Source: Pontibacillus litoralis JSM 072002
GTDB taxonomy: Bacteria; Bacillota; Bacilli; Bacillales; BH030062
DNA: 64,000 bases
Reading direction: 5' to 3'
Assembly: GCF_000775615.1 (NCBI RefSeq)
Contig: NZ_AVPG01000012.1
Span: 27,704-91,703, forward strand
Within the stretch, counting starts at the first letter, position 1, and each line of letters begins with the position of its first letter. This document shows, in pieces, positions 46,047-54,862 of the stretch. A program made the position numbers and the translations under genes. The notes beneath the pieces are model-generated. The model saw only the letters and a program-made list of their open reading frames with translations, was not told the origin of the DNA and did no database searches.

Positions 46047-46868
46047 ATGATTATTGGTGTCTTAGCGGATTTACATATTGACATGAACGACCAAGCTACA
46101 GAAACGTCTGTTATAGAAGCATTAGTTACTATTTCAAAACAAAAAAAGTTAGATGCCCTCATTTTAGCAGGTGACCTTGCCAATGATTATCAAGTATCTC
46201 TTCATGCCTTAAATCAATTAAAATCAAGCTTAAATATTCCCTGCTTATTCGTACCAGGAAATCATGATTTATGGAATATTCATCACCCGAATATGAGAAC
46301 ATGGGACATTTATAAATGCTTAGAGTCGTATTCTGATAACCTTACGAAATCCCCTTTCTCTCTATCAGATAATTGGGTTGTTATAGGAGACATAGGGTGG
46401 TACGATTATAAATTTGCTGATTCTTCTTTTTCTATCAATCAATTAGAAGAAATGACACTTAATGAACGTGTGTGGAAAGATAAACACTATACGAACTGGA
46501 ATATGACCTATCCTGAGCTTCAAACCTTATTCCAACAAAAGCTCGAGAAACAAATTAAACTACATGAATCTAAAAATATTATCTTAGTTACTCATGTTGT
46601 TCCACACTCCAATTTTATTGTACCAACACCAGATCATACATGGAGCTATTTCAATGCTTTTTTAGGAAGCCCTAAATATGGAGAGCTTATTAAGAAATAT
46701 AGCTCTAGTATTAAATATGCTATATCAGGTCATGTTCATTTTCGTAAAACGTTTAAAATAGACAAAACCACTTACATTAATAATTCATTAGGATACCGTA
46801 AACAATGGATCCATTCACAGCATGTTAAAGAAGAAATACAAAATGCTTTACTAACTATCTCTCTTTAA
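46047..46868 (+). CDS. Calcineurin-like metallophosphoesterase
   Basis: A 273-residue metallophosphoesterase. All family motifs are present: LADLHID (D7, H9), GDLAND, PGNHDLW, THVVPH and SGHVHF, giving the two-metal centre. Last gene of the HAD-RpiR-Opp operon, one base after the ATPase stop. It may cleave a phosphodiester taken up by the transporter, with the HAD enzyme removing the remaining phosphate; that pairing is inference from context. Confidence 0.83.
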   Translation: MIIGVLADLHIDMNDQATETSVIEALVTISKQKKLDALILAGDLANDYQVSLHALNQLKSSLNIPCLFVPGNHDLWNIHHPNMRTWDIYKCLESYSDNLTKSPFSLSDNWVVIGDIGWYDYKFADSSFSINQLEEMTLNERVWKDKHYTNWNMTYPELQTLFQQKLEKQIKLHESKNIILVTHVVPHSNFIVPTPDHTWSYFNAFLGSPKYGELIKKYSSSIKYAISGHVHFRKTFKIDKTTYINNSLGYRKQWIHSQHVKEEIQNALLTISL

Positions 46869-46875
46869 ATCCAAT

Positions 46876-46919
46876 AGAGGCTATTCCGAAGTGAACATGT
46901 TCACTTCGGAATAGCCTCT
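46876..46919. terminator. 44-bp perfect palindrome, bidirectional terminator
   Basis: Each 22-base arm (46876-46897 and 46898-46919) is the exact reverse complement of the other, with no unpaired loop in the sequence. T-rich on the plus side (TTGTTTTTT). It separates the metallophosphoesterase and MetX-like genes, which converge. Confidence 0.85.
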
Positions 46920-46929
46920 TGTTTTTTCA

Positions 46930-48048
46930 TTATTTATTTAAGAAACGTTCTACATCTTCACTGAACAGGTGTCCATCAAGAACACCAGCCATATGTCCTT
47001 TTAAGCTTTCTATTTCAACTAATTCTGCATCTTTTCCTTGTTGTTTTAGTATATCAACCATTTGGCGATTGAAAACAGTAGGCTGTAGCAAATCGCGTGT
47101 ACACGAAACCATTAGTACTTTTGCTTGGATTCGTTGTAACGCATCTTCTAATGTACCGATCCCGTGAGCAATATCATGCATCATTGTTGCCCGACACGTA
47201 TAATACCAATGACTGGCGTCGAGGGCTGGTGCTCCTGCTTTAATAGCATCATACAATTGTTGTTCATAGCTTGTTTTGACACGAATATCTTGATAAGGTT
47301 CTTGTTCATTACTATTACGTTTGTATGTTTCTTCATATAATTCAGCTGTGAAAGCTCCAGCATTCATCATTTGAATGGCTAGGTAAAGACCTTCATCAGG
47401 ACCTTCTCCGTCAGCATAATTACCACCTTGCCATTTCGGATCTAATTCGATTGCACGCATCGCCTGTTGTAATACGGTAAATGATGTGATAACTGGATTC
47501 TGAGGATTCGTGATAACCCCAATAAGTCGTTCTACCATATCCGGATAATGTACAGCCCAGTTAAGTGAGATAAACCCACCAGCCGAAGCTCCCATTACAG
47601 CATGTAACTTCTCAATACCTAACTGCTTCGTTAGGAATTCGTGTTGAATGCCTGCTACGTCACGGAATGTATAGGCAGGAAAATCCATCCCCCATCTTTC
47701 ACCTGTTTCTGGATTAATCGATCTAGGACCTGTCGTGATTACATGTGGATTATGTTCTTGTACATTCGCTAAATTATCCGTACTAATAACAAAATATTTA
47801 TTCGTATCCACTGCTTTGCCCGGACCAATTAAGTGATCCCAATACCCAGGCGCTTCATCTTCTGGAGAATACTTACCTGCTGCATGACTTGAAGCACTAA
47901 AATAATGTGCTACTAATACAACGTTCGATTTATCTTCGTTTAATTCTCCATATGTTTCATATCCTAGTGTAACGGGGATAGTCGCTCCATTTTCCAACGT
48001 ATAACGATCAATGGTAAATTGTTTTTTCTCTACACGATTCATATCCAT
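46930..48048 (-). CDS. MetX-fold alpha/beta hydrolase
   Basis: A 372-residue protein of the homoserine O-acetyltransferase fold. The catalytic triad is visible: Ser155 in MGASAGG, Asp319 in SCTRDL and His352 in LKGHMAG. True MetX has GGSMGG and conserved homoserine-binding Arg residues; the GASAGG elbow resembles the hydrolase branch of the family. Last gene of an operon with an acetyl-CoA acetyltransferase, SDR and CoA-transferase and no methionine genes, so an ester or thioester hydrolase acting on short oxo- or hydroxyacid derivatives is more likely than methionine synthesis. Confidence 0.72.
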   Translation of the reverse strand: MDMNRVEKKQFTIDRYTLENGATIPVTLGYETYGELNEDKSNVVLVAHYFSASSHAAGKYSPEDEAPGYWDHLIGPGKAVDTNKYFVISTDNLANVQEHNPHVITTGPRSINPETGERWGMDFPAYTFRDVAGIQHEFLTKQLGIEKLHAVMGASAGGFISLNWAVHYPDMVERLIGVITNPQNPVITSFTVLQQAMRAIELDPKWQGGNYADGEGPDEGLYLAIQMMNAGAFTAELYEETYKRNSNEQEPYQDIRVKTSYEQQLYDAIKAGAPALDASHWYYTCRATMMHDIAHGIGTLEDALQRIQAKVLMVSCTRDLLQPTVFNRQMVDILKQQGKDAELVEIESLKGHMAGVLDGHLFSEDVERFLNK

Positions 48049-48074
48049 TTGTAAAGACCCCTTTTCATATAATA

Positions 48075-49295
48075 TTAGCTAGCCATTTCTTCTTTGATTT
48101 CTTTCGACTTTCCTGTTTCAGGTAATAAGAAAGAACCAATAAAGAAGGATAAACTTAACAATATTGCACAGTATAAACCTGCTTGGAAACCAGATAAATC
48201 AATAAGTACTCCGACAAAATAGTAAGCAACTGTTTCAAACATGTAAGCAAATGACCAGAAGAAGCCCATAATAAGCGTTAATTTAGTAGGTGTCATGTTT
48301 GGAAGCTCCTGTGGTATCGTTACAAGCGCTGTCATTGGTAAGAACATGAAGAACCCTACAAGCGCAGCCATAATAAGTGCTACCGCCCCTGAGGAGGTCA
48401 TCATCATAAAAGTAGCTGATATAGTCATAGCTAGGCCAGCCCAGCGAATAATAGGCAAACGCTTCGTAACCTTTTTCGAAACCATAATTCCAGCCACTGT
48501 TCCGATTACACCGGCAACCGCTACTATTGTACTTAACGTTTTTGGATCAATAGCCGCACTATCAGACACAGGGAAGATTGTTAGAATTACGATGTATAAC
48601 AACAAAAGCCCTGCATACGTGAAAGGAAAAACGTAGTTAAACTTATCTTTCAATCCGTCTTTAAACGTATAATCTTCTACTGCTTCATTGCTATTAGTGG
48701 ATTTATTAATCTCGAAATCTTCTCCAAAAAACATCCACAATACAAACAATAACAAACTACAAGCTGAGAAGAATAGTAAACTTTGCTGCCAAGAAGCTAA
48801 CCACATAAATACAGGAGTGACAACCACCATTGCTATAATACTACCAACATTATACGCTGCTGCGTTAATGCCATTTATCGTAGATCGACGCTTGGCATCG
48901 AAGTAACGAATGACAATTGGTCCAAAGTAAACGATATACAATGCTCCACCGAATCCCATAATGAAACGAGTTACGACGAACATCCAATACTCTGTTGCAA
49001 ATACCCCTAAGCCACTTCCTAATACAATGAGTAATGATGCAAATGCAATAGCTTTCTTCGGACGTAACTTGACTAAAAACCATGCTGCCAATAAGTTCCC
49101 AACAATCTTCGCAATGGTTATCGCATTAGAGATAAATGTTGCTGATGAGAAGTTTGTTAAATTAAAATGCTCCATAATTTGTGGTGTTAATGTCGTTCCC
49201 GCAATCCAACTCACTGCAAAGAAGGCATACGTTAAGAACATAATTGTTTCAATTATATACGCTCTCACACCAGACTTCTGTACCGTTTCGCTCAT
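48075..49295 (-). CDS. MFS transporter of the oxoacid operon
   Basis: A 406-residue MFS protein with twelve helices and a central loop at about residues 190-220. The N-terminal half resembles OxlT/CynX/NNP-like carriers (TLTPQIMEHFNLTN; FGPIVIRYFDAKRRSTINGIN). Encoded between the CoA-transferase and the MetX-like hydrolase, it is the likely uptake system for the acid or ester that the operon consumes. Confidence 0.8.
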   Translation of the reverse strand: MSETVQKSGVRAYIIETIMFLTYAFFAVSWIAGTTLTPQIMEHFNLTNFSSATFISNAITIAKIVGNLLAAWFLVKLRPKKAIAFASLLIVLGSGLGVFATEYWMFVVTRFIMGFGGALYIVYFGPIVIRYFDAKRRSTINGINAAAYNVGSIIAMVVVTPVFMWLASWQQSLLFFSACSLLLFVLWMFFGEDFEINKSTNSNEAVEDYTFKDGLKDKFNYVFPFTYAGLLLLYIVILTIFPVSDSAAIDPKTLSTIVAVAGVIGTVAGIMVSKKVTKRLPIIRWAGLAMTISATFMMMTSSGAVALIMAALVGFFMFLPMTALVTIPQELPNMTPTKLTLIMGFFWSFAYMFETVAYYFVGVLIDLSGFQAGLYCAILLSLSFFIGSFLLPETGKSKEIKEEMAS

Positions 49296-49332
49296 AGCAC
49301 TGTCCCCTATCCATTATTATATTGTTCACCCT

Positions 49333-50925
49333 TTACTGCATAGCCAGTTCTTTCTCTTGAAACGTTAAACCCATAGGACCTTCATTAAATATTGCTTCAT
49401 CCATTCGTTTCAAATCTTTACTAATCACTGGCTTGAAATCCATGTGTGCTAAAATATCATTTTCCAAATCAATTCCTGGAGCAATTTCAATTAACGTAAG
49501 ACCTTCTTGACGTAATTCAAACACCGCACGCTCTGTTATATACAGAACAGGCTTTTCATTCTGTTTTGCTACTTCACCACTAAAAGTAATCTGTTCAACA
49601 TTATCCATGAATTTCTTCACTTTACCTTCTTGAAGAATAGTTAATTTCCCATCTTCTACAGTTGTCTTTAGTCCGCCAGCTGTAAAAGTACCACAGAATA
49701 CAAGCTTTTTCGCGTTTTGAGTAATATTAATGAAACCACCACACCCGGCAATCTTCGGACCGAATTTGGATACGTTTACATTTCCGGCATTGTCACACTG
49801 CGCTAAGCCTAGAAAAGCAATATCTAAGCCACCACCATCATAAAAATCAAACATATATGCTTCATCTATAATTGCGTCCGGATTTACAGAACAACCAAAG
49901 TCTAAACCGCCTGCTGGCGTACCACCGAAAATACCTGGCTCAATCGTCGGAGTAAAATGTTCTTCTTGTCCTTCTTCATTTAATACATTTGCTACCACTT
50001 CTGGGACACCAATACCATAATTCAACACTTTCATAGATGAATCTAAACTCATTGCACAACGTCTAGCAATTACTTTACGAACATTTAATGGATAAATTTC
50101 TTGCTTACTATCTACAACTAAATTGCTTCGAATAAAAGCTTCATTAAATTGTGTACCAAACGTGTGCATGTGATTTTCTATGTTTTCGGCTACTACTACT
50201 GCATCTACTAAGACGTGTGGTATATGAACCGATTTAGGATCTAAGGAGGCATTTTTCACAACCTTCTCTACCTGCACAATTACTTTACCACCATTATTTT
50301 TTGCGCTCATCGCAAAGGAAAGGACATCTAGCGTTAAAGGTTCATTTTCAAGACTTATGTTCCCTTTTTCATCTGCTACTGTTCCTTTTAAAATAGCCAC
50401 GTCAATAGGATGAGTCTTATACGCTAAATAATCTTGTCCATCAAACTGTACTTTCTCCACAATATCTTCTTTCGTCGCATCATTTAATTTACCACCATCA
50501 AGATCAGGATCAACAAATGTTCCTAATCCAACGTGAGAAATTAAGCGAGGATGACCTGCTGCTCCTTCACGAATTAGCTGACTTATAACACCTTGAGGCA
50601 AATTGTATGCTTCAATTTTATTCGCTTCCACAAGGGGAGTGAGGCGGGGGGCCATACCCCAATGCCCGCCAATTACTCGTTTGATTAACCCTTCATGAGC
50701 GTAATGATTTAATCCTTTTGATGCACCATTTCCGTCACCGATACCAGCAGCATAAACAAGTGTTAAATCCGTTGGTGTGCTTGTCTCGATATATTTATTT
50801 TCGATCGCCATGTGGATTTCTTCTGCAACACCTGTTCCAATAAATCCACCTACGCCTATGGTATCTCCAGCTTGAATATAATTCGCTGCTTCTTGAGCAG
50901 AAACAAATTGAATAGTCTCTTTCAT
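49333..50925 (-). CDS. Acyl-CoA:acetate/3-oxoacid CoA-transferase, single chain
   Basis: A 530-residue enzyme in which the alpha and beta halves are fused, as in YdiF and propionate CoA-transferases. The N-terminal GVGGFIGTGVAEE loop binds CoA and the catalytic Glu is about residue 329 in TIEPGIFGG. It would activate a 3-oxoacid or short acid with acetyl- or succinyl-CoA. ATG 50925 is chosen because AAAGGTG is spaced correctly; earlier ATGs at 50952 and 50934 are not. Confidence 0.86.
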   Translation of the reverse strand: MKETIQFVSAQEAANYIQAGDTIGVGGFIGTGVAEEIHMAIENKYIETSTPTDLTLVYAAGIGDGNGASKGLNHYAHEGLIKRVIGGHWGMAPRLTPLVEANKIEAYNLPQGVISQLIREGAAGHPRLISHVGLGTFVDPDLDGGKLNDATKEDIVEKVQFDGQDYLAYKTHPIDVAILKGTVADEKGNISLENEPLTLDVLSFAMSAKNNGGKVIVQVEKVVKNASLDPKSVHIPHVLVDAVVVAENIENHMHTFGTQFNEAFIRSNLVVDSKQEIYPLNVRKVIARRCAMSLDSSMKVLNYGIGVPEVVANVLNEEGQEEHFTPTIEPGIFGGTPAGGLDFGCSVNPDAIIDEAYMFDFYDGGGLDIAFLGLAQCDNAGNVNVSKFGPKIAGCGGFINITQNAKKLVFCGTFTAGGLKTTVEDGKLTILQEGKVKKFMDNVEQITFSGEVAKQNEKPVLYITERAVFELRQEGLTLIEIAPGIDLENDILAHMDFKPVISKDLKRMDEAIFNEGPMGLTFQEKELAMQ

Positions 50926-50993
50926 TGTTATCATCACACCTTTAATATTCATGATCGTCTCATTATAATCGTTTCCATTAAAGAGTTATTACA

Positions 50994-52202
50994 TTAAACC
51001 ATCTTCACTACTACCGCTGTACCCATGCCTCCACCTATACACAAGGAAGCTAGTCCATATTGTAAAGATTGCTTTTTCATCTCATGGATGAGTGTCGTAA
51101 TAATACGTGCGCCTGACGCTCCTAACGGGTGACCTAAAGCAATCGCACCACCATTTACGTTGACGTTGGCATCCATCCACTCTTCTGTCCAACCATGATT
51201 TTCTTGTAACTCTTTGATGACACCAATAGATTGAGATGCAAACGCTTCATTTAATTCCATTAGCTCGATTTGTTCTGGTTGAATATGCGTTGTCTTAAAT
51301 AGATCGGCAATTGCTTTCACTGGTCCTAGTCCCATTACAGACGGATCAACTCCACCTTGACCAACGGCAACAATTTCCGCTAGCGGTTGTAAATCATATT
51401 GTTTTACCGCTTCTTCAGATGCTACAAGTAAAATAGCTGTTCCATCATTAATACCAGACGCATTCCCAGCTGTTACTGTCCCATCTTTTTTAAATGCAGT
51501 CCTTAAACTGCCTAACTTTTCTATAGAAGTCGAATAATTTGGGTACTCATCCTTATCAAAGATTCGTACGTTTTTCTTACGGTCCTTGATTTCCACTGGT
51601 ACAATCTCGTCTGCAAAACGGCCACTATCATTCGCTTTAATAGCACGCTCTTGTGATTTCATTGCGAAACGATCTTGCTCTTCTCTAGTAATCTGATGTT
51701 TTTCAGCAATATTCTCTGCTGTTATCCCCATATGATATTGATGAAACGCATCTGTCAAACCATCTTGAATAATGCTATCCTCTAATTGCAGTTGGCCCAT
51801 TTTCTTACCAGTTCTTACTTGTGGTGACGTAACAAAAGGAGCCTGTGACATGACTTCCACACCACCAACAAACATTACATTAGCCATGCCTGCTTTTATT
51901 GTGCTGTATGCTGTCATTAATGATTTCATGCCACTTCCGCATACCATATTCATTGTGTAAGCAGGTACTGTTTCTGGTAAACCGGCTTTTATACTTGCTT
52001 GCCTAGCTACGTTTTGACCTTGACCTGCTGATAGAACGTTACCGAGAATGACTTCATCTACTTTTGTACCATCTATATTGTTCGTTTCCATCATATTCTT
52101 CATTACTTGCCCTGCTAATTCACTAGGAGATAAGGGAGAAAGTGTACCTAGAAATGATCCTATTGCGCTTCTCTTTGCGTCGATAATATATACTTTTGAC
52201 AT
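50994..52202 (-). CDS. Acetyl-CoA C-acetyltransferase (thiolase)
   Basis: A 402-residue thiolase with nucleophile Cys88 in MVCGSGMKS, His in GHPLGASG and the second Cys in CIGGGMG. It should cleave acetoacetyl-CoA to two acetyl-CoA, or run in reverse. ATG 52202 follows AAAGGTGG. It lies between the SDR and CoA-transferase genes of the operon. Confidence 0.9.
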   Translation of the reverse strand: MSKVYIIDAKRSAIGSFLGTLSPLSPSELAGQVMKNMMETNNIDGTKVDEVILGNVLSAGQGQNVARQASIKAGLPETVPAYTMNMVCGSGMKSLMTAYSTIKAGMANVMFVGGVEVMSQAPFVTSPQVRTGKKMGQLQLEDSIIQDGLTDAFHQYHMGITAENIAEKHQITREEQDRFAMKSQERAIKANDSGRFADEIVPVEIKDRKKNVRIFDKDEYPNYSTSIEKLGSLRTAFKKDGTVTAGNASGINDGTAILLVASEEAVKQYDLQPLAEIVAVGQGGVDPSVMGLGPVKAIADLFKTTHIQPEQIELMELNEAFASQSIGVIKELQENHGWTEEWMDANVNVNGGAIALGHPLGASGARIITTLIHEMKKQSLQYGLASLCIGGGMGTAVVVKMV

Positions 52203-52217
52203 AAATGAAACCACCTT

Positions 52218-52946
52218 TTATAGTCTTAATCCACCATTTACAGAAAGAACATGTCCGTTTACAAAGCTTGCTTCATCACTTGCTAAGAATAACGCTGCTT
52301 TCGCAATTTCTTCCGGTTGTCCTAATCGTTTTAACGGCGTTTGTTCACGCAATGGTTGTAGTACTTTCTCTGGAACTGTTTTCATCATATCTGTTTCAAT
52401 AAAGCCTGGTGCAATCGCATTCGTACGAACAGCCGCTCCCTTACGCGTAAACTCTTTCGCCCATGTATACGTCAAACCAATTACCCCAGCTTTTGTCGCC
52501 GCATAATTGGACTGTCCAATATTTCCGTAAAGGCCTACAACAGATGAAATATTTACAATAGAACCTTTGCCATTCTCCATCATTAGTGGAGCAATCGCTT
52601 TTGTCATATTGAATACACCTTTTAAGTTAATATCAATTACTAGATCCCACATCTCATCGTCCATCTTTTGTACTAATGAATCTCTAGTAACACCTGCATT
52701 GTTTACAAGTACATCAATATGGCCAAATTCTTCTTCCACTTTGTGCACAAATTGCTCAATTTCATTAGATTTCGTTACATTTATTTCTGCATGTCGTACG
52801 TTATCCGCAGTTAAATCCCCTTTTTGTAAATCTACTGAAAATACAACTTTTGCGCCCTCATTCGCAAAATGTTCACACATTGCTTTCCCAAGACCTTGAG
52901 CTCCACCAGTGACGACAACTACTTTATCCTGCAATCGTTTCATCAT
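52218..52946 (-). CDS. SDR oxidoreductase (FabG/PhaB/3-hydroxybutyrate DH type)
   Basis: A 242-residue short-chain dehydrogenase. Cofactor motif TGGAQGLG, NNAG at about residue 84, catalytic Ser in NISSVVGLYGN, and YAATK with Tyr and Lys. It resembles FabG, but its position as first gene of a thiolase/CoA-transferase operon suggests interconversion of 3-hydroxyacyl and 3-oxoacyl compounds (acid or CoA ester) rather than fatty-acid synthesis. ATG 52946 follows AGAGGAG. Confidence 0.83.
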   Translation of the reverse strand: MMKRLQDKVVVVTGGAQGLGKAMCEHFANEGAKVVFSVDLQKGDLTADNVRHAEINVTKSNEIEQFVHKVEEEFGHIDVLVNNAGVTRDSLVQKMDDEMWDLVIDINLKGVFNMTKAIAPLMMENGKGSIVNISSVVGLYGNIGQSNYAATKAGVIGLTYTWAKEFTRKGAAVRTNAIAPGFIETDMMKTVPEKVLQPLREQTPLKRLGQPEEIAKAALFLASDEASFVNGHVLSVNGGLRL

Positions 52947-53038
52947 TTCCACTCCTCTTAATAATAAAAATATTACAATAATTAATGCTTTACATAATAG
53001 CCTAGATAAGAATTCCTATATCAATCACGCGCCTCTAT

Positions 53039-53052
53039 GGAATGCGCTTTCA
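53039..53052 (-). promoter_or_regulatory. cre site upstream of the oxoacid operon
   Basis: TGAAAGCGCATTCC (minus strand) matches TGAAANCGNWWNCA except at the last base. It is about 93-106 bases upstream of the SDR start, where CcpA could repress the operon. Confidence 0.55.
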
Positions 53053-53132
53053 ATAAAAGTTAACCTTTATTAATTATAATTGTAGGCCTATATGACGTGT
53101 ATGTATAATACTTATTTGTTCTAACAACTATA

Positions 53133-53147
53133 ACTATAAATTATAGT
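53133..53147. promoter_or_regulatory. Palindrome, possible LysR box
   Basis: ACTATAAATTATAGT is a perfect 15-bp palindrome about 190 bases upstream of the SDR gene and just past the lysR terminator. LysR proteins favour AT-rich dyads of this size, so it is a candidate site for the regulator encoded at 53191-54084. Confidence 0.4.
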
Positions 53148-53157
53148 ACTATCGCAT

Positions 53158-53190
53158 TAAAAAATGGCTGCTATAAATGAGCAGCCATTA
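53158..53190 (-). terminator. Terminator of the lysR gene
   Basis: Perfect stem AATGGCTGCT / AGCAGCCATT with a 7-nt loop and TTTTTT on the minus strand. It separates the regulator from the downstream operon. Confidence 0.85.
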
Positions 53191-54084
53191 CTAAGATGTT
53201 GATTGTCTAACCAATTTGATAGAGTGATCTATAAATGTTTTCATGACATGGGTTACATATTGGTCTCTGTTTAACAAAAAACCTACATCCCAATGTAAAG
53301 GCGGAAAGTTAAAAGGTATTGTACGAATATGCGGAGTATCTACACGCTCTAAAATTGGTCTTGGCAATATCGAGATGCCTTGATTTTGCGCTACAAGCTC
53401 AACGAGAAAATCCCATTGTGAGCTCTCAAAGGCGATGTTCGGCTTATATCCAGATTCGACACAACGATTAATAATATGATGATGGAGCATAAACGTCTTA
53501 TCTAATAAAAGAAACTCTTCTTCCCTCAAGTCATCAAAAGTGACCGACTCTAACTCCGATAACCAATGATTCTCATGAACGATTAATACACTCTCATCTT
53601 TCATAATTGGAATATATTCAAATTGTTGTTCATTTACTGGGGAAATAACAACACCTATATCAATCAAGCCTTTCTGCAAGTTGTGTTCCACCATTTTTGC
53701 ACCGTTTTCAACAATGTGTAAAGTGATATCAGGGTACTTCTCTCTAAAGGACGTTAATACGTTTACAAAAATGCTCGTTCCTATAACTGGTGGAAGACCA
53801 ACAATGATCTCACCTTTATTTAATTTACTTTTGTCATATAATGCTCCTTTAAGTGAATCAAATGCTTGCAGAATACCATCCGCTTGAATGAAAAAAAACT
53901 CCCCCATCTCTGTTAATTTAATTTCTTTATCTGATCGATCGAACAATTGAATATCTAGCTCATGCTCTAGATTTTTAATCGTTTTACTTAAAGCAGGCTG
54001 TGAAATATGCAAGTTTCTAGCAGCTACTGTGAAATTTTTTTCTTTAGCTACTTGAGTGAAATACTTTAATTCTCTAATATCCAT
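53191..54084 (-). CDS. LysR family regulator of the oxoacid operon
   Basis: A 297-residue LysR protein. N-terminal helix-turn-helix MDIRELKYFTQVAKEKNFTVAARNLHISQPALSK-type pattern (residues 1-60) and a two-lobed effector domain (about 90-290) with IIVGLPPVIGT. ATG 54084 follows GGTGG and gives the standard length; the open frame extends to 54123 without a suitable site. It sits upstream of, and in the same direction as, the SDR-thiolase-CoA-transferase operon and is its probable activator. Confidence 0.84.
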   Translation of the reverse strand: MDIRELKYFTQVAKEKNFTVAARNLHISQPALSKTIKNLEHELDIQLFDRSDKEIKLTEMGEFFFIQADGILQAFDSLKGALYDKSKLNKGEIIVGLPPVIGTSIFVNVLTSFREKYPDITLHIVENGAKMVEHNLQKGLIDIGVVISPVNEQQFEYIPIMKDESVLIVHENHWLSELESVTFDDLREEEFLLLDKTFMLHHHIINRCVESGYKPNIAFESSQWDFLVELVAQNQGISILPRPILERVDTPHIRTIPFNFPPLHWDVGFLLNRDQYVTHVMKTFIDHSIKLVRQSTS

Positions 54085-54225
54085 ACTTAATTCTCCACCA
54101 TTCTTTAATATAGTGCGGTTCATTCATGTTTTTTTAAGATAGGATAACTTTATTTGCTATTTTACCATTGTTCGAACAGGCAAAGAGACTTCTTAGCTAA
54201 GATTCACAGCTTTTTAACAATAAGA

Positions 54226-54268
54226 AAAGGCTAGCTGCTTATTTCCTTCTTCGCAGTTAGCCTTTCCT
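54226..54268 (-). terminator. Terminator of yjdM
   Basis: Stem AAAGGCTAACTGC / GCAGCTAGCCTTT with one mismatched pair and a 14-nt loop, then TTCTT, on the minus strand. Confidence 0.75.
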
Positions 54269-54276
54269 TTTTTTAC

Positions 54277-54615
54277 TTATGCTTTTTTAACGAATTCAGA
54301 CTTTAATTTCATCGCACCAAAGCCATCAATTTTACAATCAATGTCGTGATCGCCATCCACCAACCTGATATTCTTGACCTTCGTTCCCTTTTTCACAGCG
54401 GAAGAGCTACCTTTTACCTTCAAATCTTTAATTACGGTTACAGCATCACCATCGTTTAACACATTGCCGTTGGCGTCTTTCACCACTTTCTCCTCTTCTG
54501 ATGGAGTTGCATCTGCTAAGCTCCACTCATGAGCACACTCCGGACAAACAAATAGGCTGCCATCGTCATACGTATATGCTGAATTACATTTTGGACAATT
54601 CGGTACTTCAAACAT
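54277..54615 (-). CDS. yjdM: Zinc ribbon protein YjdM (PhnA)
   Basis: A 112-residue protein. N-terminal zinc ribbon with two Cys pairs ([10 protein letters not shown] and [10 protein letters not shown]), then the PhnA beta domain ([28 protein letters not shown] and [15 protein letters not shown]). The old name PhnA comes from the phosphonate operon neighbourhood in enterobacteria, but no phosphonatase activity belongs to this family and its role is unknown. ATG 54615 follows GGAGG; the ATG-like codon at 54633 overlaps it. Confidence 0.85.
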   Translation of the reverse strand: MFEVPNCPKCNSAYTYDDGSLFVCPECAHEWSLADATPSEEEKVVKDANGNVLNDGDAVTVIKDLKVKGSSSAVKKGTKVKNIRLVDGDHDIDCKIDGFGAMKLKSEFVKKA

Positions 54616-54798
54616 TGCGCTAAATTCCTCCAATATTTTCGATTTAATAGAGTTTACAACTTCATTATATCAAATATTACTTAACTCTTCTGAAGGAACT
54701 GTTACACTCCTCTGCCAACTGGAACAGGTACTATTCCTCTTCATTTAGGTGCGGCAAATAAAGTGAGCTTGGGAATAGACAGAAGGTGAGCTAATGTC

Positions 54799-54839
54799 AA
54801 AAGAGAACATTGAAACCTACTAGAATCAATGTCCTCTTT
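54799..54839 (-). terminator. Terminator of the CNNM-Ca-ATPase operon
   Basis: On the minus strand AAAGAGGACATTG pairs with CAATGTTCTCTTT (one G-U) around a 14-nt loop and is followed by T. Confidence 0.75.
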
Positions 54840-54862
54840 GCATGGTTTTATTCAACTGTTTA

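Noticed and set aside
46930..48048. Homoserine O-acetyltransferase MetX
   Set aside because: The fold agrees, but the elbow is GASAGG and the operon contains oxoacid, not methionine, genes. Kept as a MetX-fold hydrolase.
52218..52946. Fatty-acid synthesis gene fabG
   Set aside because: SDR sequence resembles FabG, but the thiolase/CoA-transferase neighbours and the lack of any fab genes favour a catabolic role.
54277..54615. Phosphonoacetate hydrolase (old PhnA annotation)
   Set aside because: This zinc-ribbon family is not the phosphonoacetate hydrolase of the same name; no active-site residues of that enzyme are present.
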